Positions 10,543-14,378 of a DNA stretch of 14,378 bases are shown here, piece after piece. The DNA is from DAIODI01 sp036746875 (GTDB taxonomy: Bacteria > Pseudomonadota > Alphaproteobacteria > Rhizobiales > Aestuariivirgaceae), in contig DAIODI010000059.1 of assembly GCA_036746875.1 (NCBI GenBank), positions 1 through 14,378 on the forward strand. The letters run 5' to 3'. Position 1 is the stretch's first letter, and every line of letters starts with the position of its first letter. The notes under the pieces are model-generated. The model saw only the letters and a program-made list of their open reading frames with translations, was not told where the DNA came from and did not search any database. A program made the translations under genes and the position numbers.

Positions 10543-11145
10543 ATGGCGTTGCAGCTGCGCAAGATCGTCACCTTCGAGGAGGAGGTTTATCTTGAGGGCG
10601 GGCGCGCCGCCGACCCGCCGCTGCGGATGTTCGCCGCCGCGGCGGTGCTGAAGAACCCATGGGCCGGGCGTGGTTACGTGGCCGATCTCAAGCCGGAGAT
10701 TCGCGCCATCGCTCCGGCGCTGGGCAAGCTTCTCACCGATCGCATCGTGAGGATGGCCGGGGGCGGCGACAGGATCGAGGCCTACGGCAAGGCGGCGCTC
10801 GCCGGGCTCGACTGCGAGCTCGAACACGCCTCGGCGATCATCCACACGCTGCACTTCGGCAATGTCTACCGCGAGGCGCTCGGGGCGAAGACCTACCTCG
10901 GGTTCACCAACGGGCGCGGACCGGCGAACACGCAGCTCCAGATTCCGCTGATGGACAAGAACGACACCGGGCGGCGGTCGCACTACCTCACGGTGCAGGT
11001 CTCGATCTGCGACGCGCCGGCCGGCGACGAGCTGGTGGCGGCGTTCGGCGGCGCGACCGGCGGGCGACCGCATCACCGCATCGGCGACCGCCACCAGGAC
11101 CTCGCCGAGATCGGCGCCGACGTGAGCAATCCGGCGAAGGTCTGA
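10543..11145 (+). CDS. 'Amino acid synthesis' family protein (PF06684/DUF1185 type)
   Basis: A 200-residue protein recognised by its whole-length resemblance to the family named 'amino acid synthesis', whose biochemical role has not, to my knowledge, been firmly shown. Visible conserved parts: the N-terminal IVTFEEEVYLEGG (~8-20), AAAAVLKNPWAGRGYV (31-46), the ELEHASAIIHTLHFGNVYREALGAKTY region (92-118, rich in His and Glu that could bind a metal or substrate), IPLMDKND (134-141) and GRPHHRIGDR (174-183). No signal peptide or membrane segment is seen, so it is cytoplasmic. The start is fixed by GGAGG six bases upstream. In other genomes, as I remember, this family often stands beside luciferase-type monooxygenases and aldehyde dehydrogenases, as here, which argues for a role in catabolism of a nitrogenous compound rather than in amino acid synthesis. 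That role is inference. Confidence 0.85.
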   Translation: MALQLRKIVTFEEEVYLEGGRAADPPLRMFAAAAVLKNPWAGRGYVADLKPEIRAIAPALGKLLTDRIVRMAGGGDRIEAYGKAALAGLDCELEHASAIIHTLHFGNVYREALGAKTYLGFTNGRGPANTQLQIPLMDKNDTGRRSHYLTVQVSICDAPAGDELVAAFGGATGGRPHHRIGDRHQDLAEIGADVSNPAKV

Positions 11146-11159
11146 AGTTTCAGCCGGGT

Positions 11160-11173
11160 CCGGCGCACGCCGG
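11160..11173. terminator. Possible hairpin between convergent genes
   Basis: CCGGCG-CA-CGCCGG is a perfect inverted repeat 14 bases after the stop of the PF06684 gene and 14 bases before the stop of the small minus-strand ORF. Its place between converging genes fits a shared stem, but there is no T-run on either side, so factor-independent termination is doubtful. Confidence 0.35.
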
Positions 11174-11187
11174 CGGCGGTTGCCTAT

Positions 11188-11364
11188 TCATTCCCGCCGG
11201 GGCGCCGGAGCCGCCACCTCCTTGGCGAGCCATTGCTCGTAGAGCCACTGCATGGTGTCTCCGGCGCCGTCGTCGAGGGTGTTGGCGGGCGCCGCCGGCG
11301 CGCCGCCCCGGGCAATCGCGGTGACGGGCTCGGGCTCGTGCGGACTCGGGAGGGGATGGTTCAT
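11188..11364 (-). CDS. Small hypothetical protein (58 residues)
   Basis: Reading from ATG at 11364 gives 58 residues, starting MNHPLPSPHEPEPV and ending APAPRRE. I recognise no family. The first half is Pro/Ala/Gly-rich and probably unstructured; the second half contains DDGAGDTMQWLYEQWLAKE (~31-49), which looks like an acidic turn followed by an amphipathic helix with two Trp and one Tyr. There is no signal peptide and no long hydrophobic run. A GAGG ribosome site sits six bases before the ATG, and a 15-base palindrome lies 26 bases upstream. The sequence is unlike the Arg-rich translations of the other frames here, which is the main argument that it is real. It lies alone between a convergent and a divergent neighbour. 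Chance opening of a frame in GC-rich DNA remains possible. Confidence 0.5.
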   Translation of the reverse strand: MNHPLPSPHEPEPVTAIARGGAPAAPANTLDDGAGDTMQWLYEQWLAKEVAAPAPRRE

Positions 11365-11390
11365 GCGGGACCTCGGGGGGACGTTCCGGC

Positions 11391-11405
11391 GTGGATGTCA
11401 TCCAC
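11391..11405. promoter_or_regulatory. 15-base perfect palindrome, candidate operator
   Basis: GTGGATG-T-CATCCAC has two perfect seven-base arms around one base. It stands 26 bases before the start of the small minus-strand ORF and 138 bases before the DUF486 gene, inside a gap (11365-11543) that is less GC-rich than its surroundings. A second perfect palindrome, CACGATCGTG, is at 11444-11453. Placement in a divergent upstream region suits a dimeric repressor or activator site, but no regulator gene is nearby and the binding protein is unknown. I see no other gene in 11365-11543. Confidence 0.35.
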
Positions 11406-11543
11406 AGATACGACAGCGATCATGACAGGGCGATGGAGGCTCACACGATCGTGCGCGGCGGCCCGGCGGCGGCGGCGTGACGTTTTCGTGATCGGCGCGG
11501 GTATGCCATAGAGCCGCCGGTGCAAGCGCGGCGGTGGAGCCCC

Positions 11544-11879
11544 ATGCAGACGATCCTTCTTCTCATCGCCTCCAATGTGTTCATGACCTTCGCCTGGTAC
11601 GGGCATCTCAAGACGCTGAACGACAAGCCGCTGTGGATCGCCATTCTGGCGAGCTGGGGCATCGCCTTCTTCGAGTACGTGCTGCAGGTGCCGGCCAACC
11701 GCATCGGCTACACCATGTTCACGCTGGGTCAGCTCAAGATCATGCAGGAGATCATCACCATCTGCGTGTTCGCGGCGTTCGCCTGGCTCTACATGGGCAA
11801 GGCGCTGACGTGGAACTACGCGTACGCGGGCTTGTGCATGGTGGGCGCGGCCTGGTTCATCTTCCGCGACACGGCGTAG
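11544..11879 (+). CDS. DUF486 / DMT-family small membrane protein
   Basis: A 111-residue protein matching the DUF486 family (PF04342-type), small relatives of the drug/metabolite transporter superfamily with no proven substrate. Four hydrophobic segments are visible: residues ~2-18, 30-48, 68-85 and 91-108, suggesting an inner-membrane protein that probably works as a dimer, as other four-helix DMT proteins do (inference). Family landmarks are the FMTFAWYGHLK stretch (13-23), ASWGIAFFEYVLQVPANRIG (36-55), and FTLGQLKIMQEIIT (59-72), the most conserved part. ATG at 11544 is preferred because it gives the normal family length and N-terminus and has GGTGGAG at 11532-11538; a GTG at 11520 would add eight Arg-rich residues. 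It is convergent with the zinc transporter, 15 bases apart. Confidence 0.88.
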   Translation: MQTILLLIASNVFMTFAWYGHLKTLNDKPLWIAILASWGIAFFEYVLQVPANRIGYTMFTLGQLKIMQEIITICVFAAFAWLYMGKALTWNYAYAGLCMVGAAWFIFRDTA

Positions 11880-11894
11880 CGCCGGGCGGGGGCG

Positions 11895-12680
11895 CTACCG
11901 GAACAGCACCAGGCTCAGAGCCAGCGCCATCATCCCCGACACCATGCCGTAGGCGGTCTCATGGCCCTCCGAGTAGCGCTTGGCCTCCGGCATCAGTTCG
12001 TCGAGCGCCAGAAACACCATGCTGCCGGCGATCGCGCCGAACACCGCGCCGAACACGAACGGGCTGAGGAACGGCGCAAGGATCAGATAGCCGATGATGG
12101 CGCCCGCCGGTTCCGCCAGCGCCGAGAGCGCAGTTGCGCCCACCGCCTTCGCCCGGCTGCCGGTGGCGTAGTAGACGGGAATGGCGATGGACACCCCTTC
12201 CGGGATGTTGTGGATGGCGATGGCGGCGGCCAGCGGCAGGCCCACCGTGGGGTTCTCCAGCGTGGCGAAGAAGGTGGCGAGACCTTCCGGGAAGTTGTGG
12301 GCGGTGATCGCCACGGCGGCGAGCAACCCGATCCGGCCGACGTTCGCCCGCCCGTCGCCCTCCATGCCGCCGTGCGGGTTGGGGATCAGCCGGTCGACCA
12401 GGGCAAGGAATCCGATGCCGACGAAAAACCACAGCGTCGCATAGGCATAAGCCGTCTTGTCGCTGTAGAGTTCCAGAAACGCGCCGTGCGACTTCGACAG
12501 GATCTCGACGAGCGACACATAGACCATCGCTCCGCCCGCAAACGCCAGCCCGAACGCCAGCAGGCGCGGGTTGGCGTGATGGGCGCGCAGCACCAGCACG
12601 CTGCCGAGCACGGTTGAGGCCGCCGCGGCGACGCAGACGGCGAAGGCGATGAGAACGGGCGGAGTGAACAGGTCGGGCAT
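11895..12680 (-). CDS. zupT: ZIP-family zinc/divalent metal importer, ZupT-like
   Basis: An inner-membrane importer of zinc and probably other divalent metals. The 261-residue product is close to E. coli ZupT (about 257). The two signature metal-site motifs of the family are present: HNFPEG (128-133) in the fourth helix and HNIPEG (157-162) in the fifth, and the DELMPEA segment (227-233) and final GMMALALSLVLF helix also match ZupT. Eight hydrophobic segments can be traced, with a short loop after helix three (PNPHGGMEGDG, ~100-110) in place of a long His-rich loop. The start at 12680 fits the family N-terminus; an in-frame ATG at 12710 and the open frame to 12758 would add unrelated residues, and none of these starts has a clear ribosome site. 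It lies 91 bases downstream of the DUF6064-like gene on the same strand and could be the last gene of that transcript. No Zur-type box was recognised. Confidence 0.92.
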   Translation of the reverse strand: MPDLFTPPVLIAFAVCVAAAASTVLGSVLVLRAHHANPRLLAFGLAFAGGAMVYVSLVEILSKSHGAFLELYSDKTAYAYATLWFFVGIGFLALVDRLIPNPHGGMEGDGRANVGRIGLLAAVAITAHNFPEGLATFFATLENPTVGLPLAAAIAIHNIPEGVSIAIPVYYATGSRAKAVGATALSALAEPAGAIIGYLILAPFLSPFVFGAVFGAIAGSMVFLALDELMPEAKRYSEGHETAYGMVSGMMALALSLVLFR

Positions 12681-12771
12681 GGCGCGGGCGGGTTCGTGCG
12701 GGGCGCGCATTGGGCATGAGCCGCACCGGCTTGGCAAGTCACCGGCTTGCGCCGTCACGCACGCTTGAGGC

Positions 12772-13425
12772 TCACGCCGTCGCCCCGGCCGCCGGCCGCA
12801 GCGCCACCGCGCCCACGATGGCGGCGGCGAGCGTCGCCGCCCAGGCTGGCGAGCCCATGGTCCATAGCGCCAGCGCGGAAAACCCGAGCCAGCCGAGCGG
12901 GATCAGCGCGAGGACCGGCGGCGCACGGGAGGCCGCCGCCAGCGCCCCCAGCGTGAAGGCGGCCGTCGGATCGGGCGCGAGGCCCACGATCTCCGCCTCG
13001 ATGAACGCGCGGCCCTGTAGCAGAGGCAACAGGGGAAAGGCGAACAGCGCCAACGCCGCCAGCGCCGAGCCGAGGGGGCGCGCTCCACCAAGCCGCAGCG
13101 GCGCAAACACCGCGACAGCGGCGAGCAGCGCCGCCTGACACACGAACGCAGCCGCCATGACGGGCGCGATGAAGTTGATCTGCTCGTGCCGATCCAGAAA
13201 ATAAAGCCACGCCACGGCCAGCCACAGCCCGGCGAGCAGCAGCCCGGCGGCCATCGGCGCGCGCCGCCCGCCCATCGCCTGCAGCATCAGCGCCAGCGCC
13301 GCCGCCCCCATCGCCGCAGCCTGCCCCGGCCAGACGGCAAGGTTCAGGAGCGCGAACTGCCGTTCGTAGCTCGCCCGCGAGTAGAGCAGGAAATCCGACG
13401 GCGCGAAGGTCCACCACTCGTCCAT
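12772..13425 (-). CDS. Multi-pass membrane protein, DUF6064-like
   Basis: A 217-residue integral membrane protein of unknown function. The N-terminus MDEWWTFAPSDFLLYS and the following YERQFALLNLAVWPGQ (20-35) resemble the DUF6064 family, as does WLYFLDRHEQINFIAPVMAA (73-92), where the family carries a Tyr/Phe-rich helix end followed by an Ile-Asn motif. Six or seven hydrophobic segments are visible: ~31-50, 57-76, 83-108, 118-137, 150-165, 169-190 and 194-209. The loops are very short, with no soluble domain. The start has no Shine-Dalgarno-like sequence, but its ATG lies only 11 bases after the stop of the aldo/keto reductase, so translation by re-initiation within a shared transcript is likely. 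Family assignment is from memory of the pattern and is moderately sure; a protein-coding call is firm. Confidence 0.8.
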   Translation of the reverse strand: MDEWWTFAPSDFLLYSRASYERQFALLNLAVWPGQAAAMGAAALALMLQAMGGRRAPMAAGLLLAGLWLAVAWLYFLDRHEQINFIAPVMAAAFVCQAALLAAVAVFAPLRLGGARPLGSALAALALFAFPLLPLLQGRAFIEAEIVGLAPDPTAAFTLGALAAASRAPPVLALIPLGWLGFSALALWTMGSPAWAATLAAAIVGAVALRPAAGATA

Positions 13426-13436
13426 GCGAGCGAGGT

Positions 13437-14342
13437 TTACAGCGCCTGAAGCTCCCGCGACAACCGTTCACGCCAGGCCGCATCGGGCGGCGGCAGCCGC
13501 GCCGCCGCCACGTTCTCAACCGCGTGCCCGGGGTTCGACGTGGCCGGGATGACGCACGTCGCCGCCGGGTGCGACAGCACGAAGCGCAGGATCGCCTGCG
13601 CCCACGTCGCCGCGCCGCCCTCCGCCGCCCACGCGGGCAGCGGCACGCCCTCCAGCCGCTGCGTCAGCGCGCCCTGCCGGAACGGGCGGTTGACGATCAC
13701 CGCCTGCCCCCGTTCAAGCGCCAGCGGCAACAGGCGCCGCTCGGCCTCGCGGTCCACCGGGTTGTAGGTGAACTGCACGAAGTCGAGCGGGTGGCGCTGC
13801 ATCGCCGCCTCGAACTCGCGATGCCGGCGGCCTTCCGAGGTGGTGACGCCGATGTAGCGCACCAAGCCTTGCGCCTTCATGGCCGCGATCACCTCCATCT
13901 GCGCCTCCAGCGCCACGAGGTTGTGGACCTGCAACAGGTCGAAGCGGGCCACGTCCCAGCGCGCGGCGGACGTGGCGATCTGCGCCGCGCCGTCGCCGGA
14001 GGTCCACACCTTGTCGGCGGAGAACATCGGCGGATGGCCGAGGCGCTTCAGCGCCGCCCCGATGGCCGACTGCGCCGAGCCGTACATGGGCGAGGAATCG
14101 ATCATCGTGCCGCCGGCCTTGAGGAACGCCGCGACGACCGCCTCGACATTGGCCAGACCTTGCGGATCGTCGCCGACGTTGAAGGTGATCCAGCTGCCGA
14201 GACCGCCGGCGGGAACCGCCTCGCCGGTGGAGGGGATGGCGCGGGTGAGGCCGGTCGCTGCGGCCCGCACCGGGGCGGCGGCGGCCAGTGCGGTGGCGGC
14301 GGCGAGCGCCAGCGCCCGGCGTCGTGTGAGGGTGATATGCAT
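13437..14342 (-). CDS. Aldo/keto reductase with Tat-type signal peptide
   Basis: A 301-residue protein of the aldo/keto reductase superfamily, which reduces or oxidises carbonyl compounds with NADP(H). The catalytic tetrad is complete: Asp82 and Tyr87 (MIDSSPMYGSA), Lys111 (SADKVWT) and His140 (LLQVHNL). Later conserved parts include YIGVTTSEGR, QFTYNPVDREAERRLLP, the NRPF segment and the cofactor-phosphate region CVIPATSNPGHAVEN. Before the barrel there is an N-terminal extension LTRRRALALAAATALAAAAP with an Arg-Arg pair (7-9), a hydrophobic core and an Ala-x-Ala site near residue 27, so it is probably exported folded, with its cofactor, by the Tat system. ATG at 14342 is supported by AGGA eight bases upstream; a TTG at 14372 would place extra Arg-rich residues before the signal. 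It is the first gene of a tight pair with the DUF6064-like gene. Confidence 0.92.
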   Translation of the reverse strand: MHITLTRRRALALAAATALAAAAPVRAAATGLTRAIPSTGEAVPAGGLGSWITFNVGDDPQGLANVEAVVAAFLKAGGTMIDSSPMYGSAQSAIGAALKRLGHPPMFSADKVWTSGDGAAQIATSAARWDVARFDLLQVHNLVALEAQMEVIAAMKAQGLVRYIGVTTSEGRRHREFEAAMQRHPLDFVQFTYNPVDREAERRLLPLALERGQAVIVNRPFRQGALTQRLEGVPLPAWAAEGGAATWAQAILRFVLSHPAATCVIPATSNPGHAVENVAAARLPPPDAAWRERLSRELQAL

Positions 14343-14350
14343 GGTCGCAA

Positions 14351-14354
14351 TCCT
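14351..14354 (-). promoter_or_regulatory. Ribosome-binding site of the exported aldo/keto reductase
   Basis: AGGA on the minus strand, eight bases before the ATG at 14342. It decides the start in favour of this ATG and so keeps the twin-arginine signal at the extreme N-terminus. The promoter itself lies outside the window. Confidence 0.6.
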
Positions 14355-14378
14355 GCACCGAAGCCGCCGCAAGGTGTG

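Noticed and set aside
10375..11094. N-terminal extension of the aldehyde dehydrogenase to 734 residues
   Set aside because: The extra 240 residues are antisense to the well-supported PF06684 gene and do not resemble any ALDH N-terminus; the ATG at 10374 fits the family.

Overview
The window is GC-rich chromosomal DNA (roughly 70% by eye) that most likely comes from an alphaproteobacterium. The main evidence is the mutS-glnD gene pair with alphaproteobacterial-type sequences (this pair is adjacent in many Rhizobiales and relatives) and a glnD with the usual nucleotidyltransferase, HD and two-ACT layout. No rRNA, tRNA, CRISPR array, insertion sequence or phage gene is visible. The order or genus cannot be fixed from the window alone.

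Layout. (1) 1-3552, plus strand: the C-terminal quarter of MutS (the left part lies outside the window) and a complete glnD, the nitrogen-status sensor that modifies PII proteins. (2) 3554-5896, minus strand: a Cu(+)-type P1B ATPase with an N-terminal YHS domain and a Cys/His metal-binding domain, ending one base after glnD. (3) 6013-8826, plus strand: an FMN-dependent 2-hydroxyacid dehydrogenase (lldD type), overlapped by the start codon of a decayed acetamidase/formamidase pseudogene, then an intact luciferase-family flavin monooxygenase. (4) 8890-11145: an NAD(P)-dependent aldehyde dehydrogenase (minus) and an 'amino acid synthesis' (PF06684-type) protein (plus), divergent around a 168-base regulatory gap. 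(5) 11146-12680: a small unrecognised ORF, a DUF486 small membrane protein and a ZupT-like zinc transporter. (6) 12772-14342, minus strand: a six-to-seven-helix membrane protein resembling DUF6064 and a Tat-exported aldo/keto reductase, closely spaced and probably co-transcribed, perhaps with zupT.

How the parts may work together. Genes 6013-11145 look like a small catabolic island: a flavin monooxygenase, an aldehyde dehydrogenase, a hydroxyacid dehydrogenase, a PF06684 protein and, formerly, a formamidase. Such a set would suit oxidative opening of a nitrogen-containing compound with release of a formamide and an aldehyde. The formamidase has been lost through two nonsense changes, a frameshift and a large internal deletion, so any such pathway is either decaying or now relies on another amidase. 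This is inference from neighbourhood and families, not shown by the sequence. The copper ATPase and the zinc importer are separate metal-homeostasis functions.

The first ~80 bases of the window carry several changes at positions of MutS that are normally invariant. These look more like sequence-end error than biology.
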